A stretch of DNA of 64,000 bases, from the NCBI RefSeq assembly GCF_021440085.1, contig NZ_JAKCPW010000014.1:1-64000 (forward strand), given 5' to 3'. Under the pieces are notes generated by a model that saw only the letters and a program-made list of their open reading frames with translations, ran no database searches and had not been told where the DNA came from. Origin of the DNA: Dyadobacter sp. CY261. Lineage in GTDB: Bacteria; Bacteroidota; Bacteroidia; Cytophagales; Spirosomataceae. Positions 34,865 to 43,278 of this stretch are shown here, piece after piece (positions within the stretch are counted from its first letter, which is position 1; each line of letters begins with the position of its first letter). A program made the translations under genes and the position numbers.

Positions 34865-36022
34865 ATGAAAAAACTGATTGGAAAACTGCATCTGTACCTT
34901 GGGCTTGTCTCGGGCATTATGGTGTTCATCATTTCCATCACGGGGTGTATCCTGGCATTTGAGCAGGAAATCAAAGCTATTACGCAACCCTACATGTTTG
35001 TAAAAGGCCCGACGGGCGGGAAGGTATTGACACCCTCGGAACTGGGAGCGATCGCCAGAAAAGCTCTTCCCAACAAAGTGGCGAAAGGCGTTCTTTACGA
35101 CACGCCCGACCGTAATGCACAGGTCGGTTTTTACAACATCGATCCTGAATATTATTACGTCGCCTACATCAACCAATACACAGGGAAAGTAGAACATATC
35201 TGGAACGAGGATGACGATTTCTTCCATTTTATCCTTCACGGACATTATTATCTCTGGTTGCCCGAGAAAATCGGTCAGCCGGTAACTGCTTCGGCGACGC
35301 TGGTTTTCTTTTTCATGATGATCAGCGGAATGGTGCTTTGGTGGCCCAAAAACAAGTCTGCAGCCAAGCAGCGCTTTTCGATCAAATGGAACGCGGCCTG
35401 GCGGCGTAAGAACTACGATCTGCATAATGTGCTGGGCTTTTACATCCTGTCTATCGGCGTGATTCTGGCCGTTACCGGCCTGGTTTGGGGGTTTCAATGG
35501 TTTTCGCAAGGCTTGTACACCGTTACGGGTGGTAAGGGCTCGGATATGTATTATAACCCGACTTCGGATACTGTGTCAACGGCGCAGGTAACCGGCCCGA
35601 TGCAAGCTGTGGATAAAGCCTGGTTTCAATTACAAAAAGAATATCCTAAATATTCGACGCTGAACATTTCCTTCCCAACTGAAAAAGCAGAATCGATTTT
35701 CTCGTACGTCAATTTCCGGGAAGGCACTTATTATAATGTCGACTATAACTATTTCGATCAATATTCGGTCAAAAAGATCGAAGCGACAGGGCCTTACAGC
35801 GGCAAATACAGCGAGGCAAACTTCGCCCAGACCTTGCGGCGGATGAACTACGATATCCACACCGGTGCGATTCTTGGCTTACCGGGCAAAATGCTCGTAT
35901 TCTTTGCCAGCCTGATCTGCGCATCATTGCCCGTCACCGGTTTTGTAATCTGGTGGGGCAGAAGAAAGAAAGCGCCGAAAAAGATCAGAAAGAGCGTTCC
36001 GGCTATGAAAACGGCCATCTGA
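34865..36022 (+). CDS. PepSY-associated TM helix protein (iron-uptake-linked)
   Basis: This 385-residue inner membrane protein has about four membrane segments: LYLGLVSGIMVFIISITGCI near residue 10, one after residue 145, one near 195, and the last near 350 (KMLVFFASLICASLPVTGFV). PepSY-type periplasmic parts lie between them. Proteins of this type often accompany siderophore receptors and may reduce ferric iron. I set the start at ATG 34865, because the upstream TTG frame runs through the operator box. No receptor gene is adjacent. Confidence 0.88.
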   Translation: MKKLIGKLHLYLGLVSGIMVFIISITGCILAFEQEIKAITQPYMFVKGPTGGKVLTPSELGAIARKALPNKVAKGVLYDTPDRNAQVGFYNIDPEYYYVAYINQYTGKVEHIWNEDDDFFHFILHGHYYLWLPEKIGQPVTASATLVFFFMMISGMVLWWPKNKSAAKQRFSIKWNAAWRRKNYDLHNVLGFYILSIGVILAVTGLVWGFQWFSQGLYTVTGGKGSDMYYNPTSDTVSTAQVTGPMQAVDKAWFQLQKEYPKYSTLNISFPTEKAESIFSYVNFREGTYYNVDYNYFDQYSVKKIEATGPYSGKYSEANFAQTLRRMNYDIHTGAILGLPGKMLVFFASLICASLPVTGFVIWWGRRKKAPKKIRKSVPAMKTAI

Positions 36023-36023
36023 T

Positions 36024-36079
36024 AGGGTCGCCCAGACGGGGTCGCCCAGACGGGGTCGCCTAGACGGGGTCGCCCAGAT
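36024..36079. repeat. 14-bp tandem repeat, four copies
   Basis: Four head-to-tail copies of GGGGTCGCCCAGAC run from 36024 to 36079, with one difference in each of copies 1, 3 and 4. They fill the gap between the convergent PepSY (+) and GH16 (-) genes. The high identity suggests recent slippage growth. Confidence 0.9.
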
Positions 36080-36096
36080 CACGTCATCGGCATGCA

Positions 36097-36924
36097 TTAC
36101 TGTTTTTGGTAAATTCTTACATAATCCACTTCAAAGCGGGCGGGGAAATCAGTTTTGGACAAATCGCCGCCATTATCGCCTCCTAATGCAAGTCCCAGGA
36201 GAATGTAATGCGGCTGCTTGAATGGGGTAATTTCCTTGTTTTTAGCATTAATGGCCGTTGCCTGGTCTTGTGACGTAAGCAGCAAGTCGTCCACATACAG
36301 TTTGATGGAATTTTCGTCCCAGTCCATCCGCCAGACGTGAAATTTGGATGACCAGTCCGGGTCGTTGAAGGTGTTGATTTGTTTTTTAACCGAATTCCAA
36401 ATGGGTTTGTAGCGTTCGCTGGAACCCCAGGCGAGGTTGGCGAGTAGCATTCCCCTGTAAAATTCCATGATGTCGATTTCCCCATTGTCGGGCCATTCGC
36501 CCTTTTCACCCAGCGTCCAGAATGCCGGCCAAAGGCCCGAGCGCATATCGATCTTCGCGCGCATTTCGAAACGGCCGTATTGAAAGCTCTTCTTGCCGCG
36601 GGTAATGATACTTGCGGAGGTGTATTCGGCATATTCGCGATTTTCCTTCCAATTTTGGCTGCCTGCCACATATTTAGGATTCTTAATCCGCTCCTTTTTG
36701 GCTTCGATAATCAGATATCCACCTTTGCAATAGGCATTTTCTCCCTGGTACCATTGGTCTTCATGGTTTCTGGTAAACCCCTTTTCCGGTTGCCAGACAT
36801 TCGGGTCAGGAGCGCCATCATAGTCGAATTCGTCGGCCCAGGCGAGCTTGTACTGTGCCGTCGCGGGTGCCAGCGTGGTCAGTGTGAATAGAATTATGAG
36901 GAGCAATTTGTCAGGAGTTGTCAT
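36097..36924 (-). CDS. GH16-family beta-glucanase, secreted
   Basis: This is predicted to cleave beta-1,3 or beta-1,3-1,4 glucans such as laminarin or lichenan. ATG 36924 gives 275 residues with a signal peptide (KLLLIILFTLTTLAPATAQ). The GH16 catalytic motif appears as NGEIDIMEF, with the two Glu and the Asp of the active site. It is flanked by LWPAFWTLGEKGEWP and FHVWRMDWDENSIKLYVDDL. The open frame reaches 37014, but that start adds no signal. No SusC/SusD pair is adjacent, so this is not a full polysaccharide utilisation locus. Confidence 0.93.
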   Translation of the reverse strand: MTTPDKLLLIILFTLTTLAPATAQYKLAWADEFDYDGAPDPNVWQPEKGFTRNHEDQWYQGENAYCKGGYLIIEAKKERIKNPKYVAGSQNWKENREYAEYTSASIITRGKKSFQYGRFEMRAKIDMRSGLWPAFWTLGEKGEWPDNGEIDIMEFYRGMLLANLAWGSSERYKPIWNSVKKQINTFNDPDWSSKFHVWRMDWDENSIKLYVDDLLLTSQDQATAINAKNKEITPFKQPHYILLGLALGGDNGGDLSKTDFPARFEVDYVRIYQKQ

Positions 36925-37110
36925 GAGGTAGTCATTGATGGTTCTTGATGCTAGCCGAAAAAGTGATACCGACCGCTCATTTACCCAAAACACTAAGTTG
37001 AAAAGAATTGACACTATTAATCGCCTAGCCGGGTTTTATTTCTGACAGTTTTCCATTCTTTTGCAAAGGGTAGCATACCACAGTTACAATGGTTGCCCAC
37101 GATTTTTGAT

Positions 37111-38169
37111 ATGAATAAATTTATTGATACAGCAAAAAAAGCGGGCCTCGATGGTTTCATGCTTGCATTGCTCAGTATGATCGTGCTGGCTTGGCTCTGG
37201 CCAACGCCCGGGATGCAGGACAGTCCGCTGCATCTCTCAACGGTTTCGACTTATGCCGTTTCCGTGATATTCTTCTTTTACGGTCTTCGCCTGAGTCCCG
37301 AAAAACTGAAAGCGGGGCTCGTGAACTGGCGGCTGCACGTGATGGTGCATTTATCCACTTTTGTACTTTTCCCTGTGCTGGCGCTTGCATTCAAGCCGCT
37401 TTTCCACGCCGGTGAAGGACAAACGATGTGGCTGGCGATATTCTTCCTGACCGTATTGCCATCGACCGTTTCGTCGTCGGTAGTGATGGTTTCCATTGCC
37501 CGCGGCAATGTTCCGGCGGCGATATTCAATGCCAGTATTTCGAGCCTGATCGGCGTTTTTATCACGCCGTTGTGGATGGGGCTTGTGCTCGATTCGGGTT
37601 CAGGGCATTCCATCCCGGGGCATTCCAGCCCGGAGCAATCCAGCCCGGAGCATTTTGATCTGCTCTCGGTAGTCGGAAAACTAGCGATGCAAGTATTACT
37701 TCCGGTATTCGCCGGGATTGCACTCAACCGCCGTTGGGGGCATTTCGCGGAGCGGTATAAAAAGTACATCCGCTACTTCGACCAGTCATCGATTTTGCTG
37801 ATCGTGTACACTTCTTTTTGCGAATCTTTCGGGGAACACCTCTTCGATTCGCTTGGAATAAAAGAAATCGTATTTTTAGGGATAGGAATGCTCGCGCTTT
37901 TTTTCGGGATCTATTTCCTGCTGACATTCATCAGTGGTTTGCTGCATTTCAACCGGGAGGACAAGGTGACGGCTGTGTTTTGCGGTTCTAAAAAGTCCCT
38001 GGTACAAGGCGCGGTGATGTCGAAAGTGTTGTTTGCAGGCCCGGAAGCGGGGTTGATGCTGCTTCCGATTATGCTCTATCATGCATTGCAACTGATCGCG
38101 GCAAGCATTATTGCACAGCGGATGGCCCGGGGAAGCGAAACAGCGGAGGATTTTGTACTTAAAAAATAA
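37111..38169 (+). CDS. Bile acid:sodium symporter-like (SBF-like) transporter
   Basis: This 352-residue inner membrane protein has about ten membrane segments. It matches the SBF-like (PF13593) group, with FFYGLRLSPEKLKAGL, LPSTVSSSVVMVSIARGN and FCGSKKSLVQGAVMSKVLF. The substrate is an organic anion of unknown nature. The loop after segment five carries a 5-residue repeat (GHSIP, GHSSP, EQSSP). ATG 37111 is preferred over a TTG at 37093. The DUF4230 gene starts 3 bases after its stop. Confidence 0.92.
   Translation: MNKFIDTAKKAGLDGFMLALLSMIVLAWLWPTPGMQDSPLHLSTVSTYAVSVIFFFYGLRLSPEKLKAGLVNWRLHVMVHLSTFVLFPVLALAFKPLFHAGEGQTMWLAIFFLTVLPSTVSSSVVMVSIARGNVPAAIFNASISSLIGVFITPLWMGLVLDSGSGHSIPGHSSPEQSSPEHFDLLSVVGKLAMQVLLPVFAGIALNRRWGHFAERYKKYIRYFDQSSILLIVYTSFCESFGEHLFDSLGIKEIVFLGIGMLALFFGIYFLLTFISGLLHFNREDKVTAVFCGSKKSLVQGAVMSKVLFAGPEAGLMLLPIMLYHALQLIAASIIAQRMARGSETAEDFVLKK
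37603..37647 (+). repeat. In-frame 15-bp tandem repeat in the SBF-like gene
   Basis: Three copies of a 15-mer (GGGCATTCCATCCCG, GGGCATTCCAGCCCG, GAGCAATCCAGCCCG), and a partial fourth, encode a Gly/Glu-His/Gln-Ser-x-Pro repeat. The unit is a multiple of three, so the copy number can change without breaking the protein. It lies in a loop between membrane segments. Confidence 0.9.
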
Positions 38170-38172
38170 TGT

Positions 38173-38796
38173 ATGCGTCTGATATCGTGGCTGGTGCGGC
38201 TGGTCGTGTTGATTTTACTTTTAGCTGGGATTAATGCTTTGTGGTCGGGGTTCCGTACCGGTAGCTGGTTGCCCGAATGGCTTGGCGGGGAAGACAAGAT
38301 AGAGGCGATGCACACTGTAGTTTTGCAGGAAATTACTTCCATGGGCAAACTGGAAGTGGTTAAATACAATTTCAAGGATGTGGTAGAGCAGGAAATTGTG
38401 AAAATGTGGCTGCCTAATGCCAAAGCGATCCTGATAGTACAGGGAGAGGCGATTGGTTGCGTGGACCTGGCCAAAATCTCCATGGAAGATATCAGTTCCG
38501 ACGAGGCAACATTGGTGATCAATATGCCGGAGCCGGAGCTTTGTGTTTTTAAAATAGATCACAGTAAATCAAAAGTTTACAATACCGAATACGCATTTGC
38601 CGACGAGGCCAAATTAGTGCAGGAGGCTTATAAGCAAGCCGAAAACCAAATCCGGCAATCGGCCCTCGATATGGGGATTCTGGATCAAACCAAAGTAAAT
38701 GCCCAAAAGATACTGACGCCTTTGCTGGAAAAGGCTTCCGGCAAAAAAGTGGTGATCAAGTTTCCGATGAACGCCAAAGTAGATAAGTTGCGATAA
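38173..38796 (+). CDS. DUF4230-family membrane-anchored protein
   Basis: This 207-residue protein has an N-terminal membrane segment (ISWLVRLVVLILLLAGINAL). A DUF4230 domain follows: VVLQEITSMGKLEVVKYNF, IVQGEAIGCVDLAKIS, then DEATLVINMPEPEL. Function is unknown. It follows the transporter by 3 bases and precedes the glutamine-synthetase-like gene by 28 bases, so all three may be one transcript. Confidence 0.88.
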   Translation: MRLISWLVRLVVLILLLAGINALWSGFRTGSWLPEWLGGEDKIEAMHTVVLQEITSMGKLEVVKYNFKDVVEQEIVKMWLPNAKAILIVQGEAIGCVDLAKISMEDISSDEATLVINMPEPELCVFKIDHSKSKVYNTEYAFADEAKLVQEAYKQAENQIRQSALDMGILDQTKVNAQKILTPLLEKASGKKVVIKFPMNAKVDKLR

Positions 38797-38824
38797 TATC
38801 AATGCGCTAAACCAACGCTTTCTG

Positions 38825-40201
38825 ATGAGTAAAAAAGGATTTCTGACGCTGGATGAACTTTCGGGCAAGATTGGGGAGGGAGAGATCGAAACCATTGTCG
38901 TTGCATTTACTGACCATTATGGCCGTTTGATGGGCAAGCGTGTGGACGCGGACTTTTTCCTCGATTCGGTTTCCGGATCGGGCACGCACGGTTGCAATTA
39001 CCTGCTCACGACCGACATGCCCATGAACCCCGTGCCCGGTTACAATTATGCCAACTGGGAGCTCGGTTATGGCGATTTCCACATGGTGCCCGACCTCGCC
39101 ACCTTGCGTATCGCCGACTGGCTGGAAAAAACAGCCATCATCATCTGCGACGTCCATAACGACAAATCGCACCAACTCGAATCCATTGCACCAAGATCAA
39201 TATTAAAAAAGCAGCTTACCACACTCGCCGGCGACGGGCTCGAATGCTTCGCCGCTTCTGAATTGGAATATTACCTGCTGGAAAACAGCTATAAACAGGC
39301 ATTTCAGCAAAACTATCAGAACCTCAGTCCGGCCGGATATTACCTGGAAGATTACCACATTATGCAAGGCACGCGGAATGAGAAGTTTACCTCGGCGGTG
39401 CGCCGGCATTTGAAAAACTCAGGTATTGCAGTGGAGACATCGAAGGGCGAATGGGGATTAGGACAGCATGAGTTGAACGTAAAATATGCTGACGTACTCT
39501 CGATGGCCGATAACCATGTCGTCTACAAGCAATGCCTGAAAGAAGTGGCGGATGCTATGGGTATTTCGGTAACCTTCATGGCCAAGTTTGCAACGGATCA
39601 GGCCGGTTCAAGCAGCCATATTCACATGAGTTTGTGGAACGACGGAAAGAATGTCTTCGACGGCGAGCAGCAATTCGGGCCGGTGAAAGGCTCCGACATT
39701 TTCCGCTGGTTCCTCGGCGGCTGGATCAAACATGTGACGGATGTAATGCCATTCTACGCACCAACTGTCAATTCATACAAGCGTTTCGTCGACGGCTCCT
39801 GGGCGCCTACGCGGCTTGCATGGAGCTACGATAACCGCACAGCAGGTTTCCGGGTGGTGGGCAGCGGGCCAAGCCTCAGGATCGAATGCCGTATTCCTGG
39901 TGCGGATTGCAATCCTTATCTCGCATTCGCGGCATCGCTGGCCTCGGGACTTGCAGGTATTAAGAACCGCATCGAACCGCCCGAATGCTTTATCGGCGAC
40001 ATTTACGCCGCCGCGCATCTGCCCCGCGTACCTTATACACTCGCGGAATCTATCACGCTCTTTGAAAACAGCCCGTTTGCGAAACAAGCATTCGGCGCGG
40101 AAGTCGTGGAGCATTATACGCATTTTTTCAAAAGCGAGCAGCGGGCATACGATATGTCTGTGACTGACTGGGAGCGCAAGCGGTATTTTGAACAGATTTG
40201 A
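38825..40201 (+). CDS. Glutamine synthetase-family ligase (gamma-glutamyl-amine type)
   Basis: This 458-residue protein has the glutamine synthetase core: ELEYYLLE for metal binding, KGEWGLGQHELN, SSSHIHMSLWNDG, and RIECRIPGADCNPYLAFAAS at the C-terminal end. The N-terminal beta-grasp starts GEIETIVVAFTDHYGRLMGKR. True nitrogen-assimilating GlnA enzymes differ, and this form resembles the PuuA/GlnA3-type ligases that attach glutamate to amines. The downstream SDR, aldehyde dehydrogenase and glutamine amidotransferase fit such a route. The amine is unknown. Confidence 0.88.
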   Translation: MSKKGFLTLDELSGKIGEGEIETIVVAFTDHYGRLMGKRVDADFFLDSVSGSGTHGCNYLLTTDMPMNPVPGYNYANWELGYGDFHMVPDLATLRIADWLEKTAIIICDVHNDKSHQLESIAPRSILKKQLTTLAGDGLECFAASELEYYLLENSYKQAFQQNYQNLSPAGYYLEDYHIMQGTRNEKFTSAVRRHLKNSGIAVETSKGEWGLGQHELNVKYADVLSMADNHVVYKQCLKEVADAMGISVTFMAKFATDQAGSSSHIHMSLWNDGKNVFDGEQQFGPVKGSDIFRWFLGGWIKHVTDVMPFYAPTVNSYKRFVDGSWAPTRLAWSYDNRTAGFRVVGSGPSLRIECRIPGADCNPYLAFAASLASGLAGIKNRIEPPECFIGDIYAAAHLPRVPYTLAESITLFENSPFAKQAFGAEVVEHYTHFFKSEQRAYDMSVTDWERKRYFEQI

Positions 40202-40351
40202 TTTGAAAAGTTTGGCGTTGTTGGATAGACAGGAGGCTTCTATGGAGCCTATTTGACCGAATGGCCTAAAAAGGATATTTTACCGTAATGAATCGATTTG
40301 TTCTGAGTACCATTAAACTCAATTACTATTTTTAATATCAACCAATCAACC

Positions 40352-41125
40352 ATGCGCTTAGAAAACAAAGTCGCGCTTATTACCGGTGGGAGCGGCGGCA
40401 TTGGCCGCGAAACCGCCATTCTGTTTGCCAAGGAAGGAGCTAAAATTGTCGTAACCGATGTGAATGACGAGGGCGGTCAGGAAACTGCTGATGAAATTGT
40501 CAAAAGCGGTGGCGAAGCCTATTTTTTGCATTCAGATGTTTCCAAAGCGGCTGATTGCGAGGCTGCTGTGGCATTCGCCGAGGAGAAGTTCGAGAAGCTG
40601 AATATCATTTTCAATAATGCCGGCATCATGCACAGCGATGACGACAATGCGGTCACCACTGAGGAGGCGATCTGGGACCTGACGATGAACATCAATGCCA
40701 AAGGTGTGTTCCTGGGCTGCAAATATGGCATACCGGCATTGCAACGCGCAGGCGGCGGGTCTATTATCAATACTGCCTCGTTTGTGGCGATTTTGGGTGC
40801 TGCAACGCCGCAAGTGGCTTATACGGCCAGCAAAGGTGCCGTTCTTGCACTTACGCGTGAACTCGCCGTCATCCATGCACGCGAGAACATCCGCGTGAAT
40901 GCATTATGCCCCGGCCCGCTGCGTACCGAGCTGTTGATGAAGTTTTTGAATACCGAAGAAAAGAAACAGCGCCGCCTGGTACACATCCCGATGGGCCGTT
41001 TCGGTGAAGCCAAAGAAATGGCCTACGCCGCATTGTTCCTGGCCTCCGACGAAGCGTCATTCGTAACCGGTACCGACTTCCTCGTCGACGGCGGTATCAC
41101 TTCTGCTTATGTAACTCCTGTTTAA
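40352..41125 (+). CDS. Short-chain dehydrogenase/reductase
   Basis: This 257-residue classical SDR has TGGSGGIG (cofactor), NNAG and the catalytic YTASKG, with LNTEEKK near the substrate loop and the family end FLVDGGITSAYV. It sits between the gamma-glutamyl ligase-like gene and an aldehyde dehydrogenase. It could therefore oxidise an alcohol intermediate to an aldehyde in that pathway. The 150 bases upstream contain only a weak hairpin (AGGCT/AGCCT at 40234-40250). Confidence 0.9.
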   Translation: MRLENKVALITGGSGGIGRETAILFAKEGAKIVVTDVNDEGGQETADEIVKSGGEAYFLHSDVSKAADCEAAVAFAEEKFEKLNIIFNNAGIMHSDDDNAVTTEEAIWDLTMNINAKGVFLGCKYGIPALQRAGGGSIINTASFVAILGAATPQVAYTASKGAVLALTRELAVIHARENIRVNALCPGPLRTELLMKFLNTEEKKQRRLVHIPMGRFGEAKEMAYAALFLASDEASFVTGTDFLVDGGITSAYVTPV

Positions 41126-41246
41126 ATGGGAGGAAGGAGGTTGGAGAAAAGGGAGGAGGGAAAAAGGATTTCGTTTAAGATTTTTTCTCCCTCCTTTCCC
41201 CCTTCCTACCATTGTTCCTTCTTCCCTTCTCTCCCTTTCTCCTTTC
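41126..41246. repeat. Polypurine then polypyrimidine element
   Basis: Starting right after the SDR stop, about 43 bases of almost pure purine (to 41168) are followed by about 65 bases of almost pure pyrimidine (41181-41246), which ends just before the aldehyde dehydrogenase start. The two halves pair imperfectly, for example GGAGGGA with TCCCTCC. Composition and placement match the inverted repeat at 34733-34790. Confidence 0.75.
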
Positions 41247-41252
41247 AAAAAA

Positions 41253-42638
41253 ATGATTCAAAAAACAATAAGCCCGATCGATGGCTCCGTGTACGTGGAG
41301 CGCGAGCTGGCGACCGCGGCGGCTGTGGAGGCTGCATTGGAAAAGGCGGTATCCGCGCAAAAGGAATGGAAGAAAACGACGCTGGCCGAACGCGAGGCGA
41401 TATGCCGGAAGGCTGTTGAATACTTTCTGAATAACGCCGATGAGATCGGCCTTGAGCTGACCTGGCAAATGGGCCGACCGGTGCGTTACACGGCTAATGA
41501 GATCCGGCGGGGGTTTCAGGAAAGGGCTAATTATATGATCTCGGTGGCGGAAAAGGCATTAGCCGATGTAGAGGTCGATGAAATTCCGGGATTTAAGAGA
41601 TTCGTGAAAAGAGACCCGCTGGGCGTGGTGTTTGTCGTTGCTCCGTGGAATTACCCTTATCTGACATCCGTCAACTCGGTAATACCGGCAATCATGTCGG
41701 GTAATGCAGTGATTTTAAAGCATGCGCAGCAAACACCGCTTTGCGCGGAGCGTTATGCGGCGGCATTTGAGTATGCAGGCTTGCCTGAGGGTGTGTTCCA
41801 ATACCTGCATTTGAGCCACGATCAGGTGGCGCAGGTGATTGGTGACACACGCGTAGACTATGTCGCGTTCACGGGTTCTGTGGAAGGCGGTCATGCGGTT
41901 CAGAAAGCTATTAATGAGCGTTTTATTATTGGTGGGCTCGAACTCGGCGGAAAAGACCCCGCTTACGTACGTCCGGACGCCAACCTGGCCGATGCGGTCG
42001 AAAACCTCGTCGATGGTTCATTTTTTAACTCCGGACAGTCGTGCTGTGGAGTAGAGCGCATTTACGTGCATCAGGATGTCTATGAAGAGTTTGTAAAAGG
42101 ATTTGAACAGCTGACTAAAACCTACGTCCTCGGAGATCCGCGTGATCCTGAAACCACGCTCGGGCCAATGGTCAGGACGTCAGCTGCTAGTTTTGCCCAA
42201 AAGCAGATCGACGAGGCAGTTGCACAAGGCGCCACCGCGTTAATCGACCCCGCATTGTTTCCTTCGCATCAATCAGGGACACCTTACCTTGCACCGCAGG
42301 TACTCGTGAATGTAACGCATTCCATGGAGATTATGACCGAAGAGACCTTCGCTCCGGTAGTGGGTATTATGCCTGTTGCGAGCGATGAGGAGGCCATTCG
42401 CCTGATGAACGACAGCCAATACGGCCTCACGGCGTCTATCTGGACATCTGATGTGGACGCTGCATTGCAAATCGGCGAACAGGTTGAAACCGGCACGTGG
42501 TTTATGAACCGTTGCGATTACCTCGATCCGGCATTGGCCTGGACCGGCGTCAAGAATTCGGGTCGTGGTTGTACATTGTCTGTTGTGGGGTATGAGGCGT
42601 TGACACGGCCTAAGTCTTTTCATTTGAAAATAGGGTAA
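41253..42638 (+). CDS. Aldehyde dehydrogenase
   Basis: This 461-residue NAD(P)-dependent enzyme oxidises an aldehyde to the acid. The catalytic Cys is in NSGQSCCGVERIYV and the general-base Glu is in ELGGKDPAYV. The nucleotide-binding segment VVAPWNYPYLTSVNSVIPA and the FTGSVEGG loop are normal. With the neighbouring ligase, SDR and amidotransferase it would supply the PuuC-like step of a gamma-glutamyl-amine pathway. The substrate is not known. Confidence 0.94.
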   Translation: MIQKTISPIDGSVYVERELATAAAVEAALEKAVSAQKEWKKTTLAEREAICRKAVEYFLNNADEIGLELTWQMGRPVRYTANEIRRGFQERANYMISVAEKALADVEVDEIPGFKRFVKRDPLGVVFVVAPWNYPYLTSVNSVIPAIMSGNAVILKHAQQTPLCAERYAAAFEYAGLPEGVFQYLHLSHDQVAQVIGDTRVDYVAFTGSVEGGHAVQKAINERFIIGGLELGGKDPAYVRPDANLADAVENLVDGSFFNSGQSCCGVERIYVHQDVYEEFVKGFEQLTKTYVLGDPRDPETTLGPMVRTSAASFAQKQIDEAVAQGATALIDPALFPSHQSGTPYLAPQVLVNVTHSMEIMTEETFAPVVGIMPVASDEEAIRLMNDSQYGLTASIWTSDVDAALQIGEQVETGTWFMNRCDYLDPALAWTGVKNSGRGCTLSVVGYEALTRPKSFHLKIG

Positions 42639-42684
42639 CTTCGTTTTACAGGCTATCCTTCATATCAAACCAGGCAATTGAATC

Positions 42685-43271
42685 ATGAACAGCATTGACA
42701 CACTGGACTTGAACGGTACGTATACCTACGCCGACTATCTGAAATGGCAGTTTGAAGAACGCCTCGAGTTGATCAAGGGAAAGATCTTCAAAATGTTACC
42801 CGCACCGGCAACCCGGCATCAAAGAATTTCCGGATTGCTTTTGCCGAAATATGGCAGTTGCTGAAAAACAGGGAATGTCAGGTTTTTGCTGCGCCGTTCG
42901 ATGTAAGGCTACCTAGATTTGATGCGAGAGGCGACAAGGAGATTTTTACCGTCGTACAGCCGGACGTTTCCGTGATTTGCGACGCTACGAAAGTTGATGA
43001 GAAAGGTTGTATTGGCGCACCCGACTGGGTCATTGAAATACTTTCTCCGGGTAATACGGGGAAGGAAATGAATGAGAAGTTTGATGTATATGAAGAGTCG
43101 GGTGTGAAGGAATACTGGTTGGTAGAACCCAATGATGAAGTAGTGTTGGTATATGTGTTGCATGAAGGGAAGTACATCGGATTGAAACCATTTACGGTAG
43201 GTCAGGCTTTGACGTCGGTCACATTGCCCGAATTTACCGTAGAACTGAACCAGCTTTTCGATAAAAAGTAA
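42685..43271 (+). pseudogene. Uma2-family endonuclease-like gene, frameshifted
   Basis: The first frame from ATG 42685 reads TYADYLKWQFEERLELIKGK, then MLPAPATRHQRISG, and stops at 42864 after 59 codons. The Uma2 fold continues in the -1 frame: FAEIWQLLKNRECQVFAAPF, VVQPDVSVICD, then GAPDWVIEILSPGNTGKEMN and EESGVKEYWLVEP, to 43271. The break is at about 42830-42842. One added base restores about 195 residues. The PD-(D/E)xK-like residues (Asp of QPDVSVI, Glu of VIEIL) are in the second part. It is either a pseudogene or a sequencing error. Confidence 0.87.
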
Positions 43272-43278
43272 CGATAAG

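Noticed and set aside
36024..36079. CRISPR array
   Set aside because: The 14-bp units are directly adjacent without spacers, so this is a tandem repeat.
36097..36924. Polysaccharide utilisation locus around the GH16 enzyme
   Set aside because: There is no SusC/SusD pair, sugar sensor or second glycosidase nearby.
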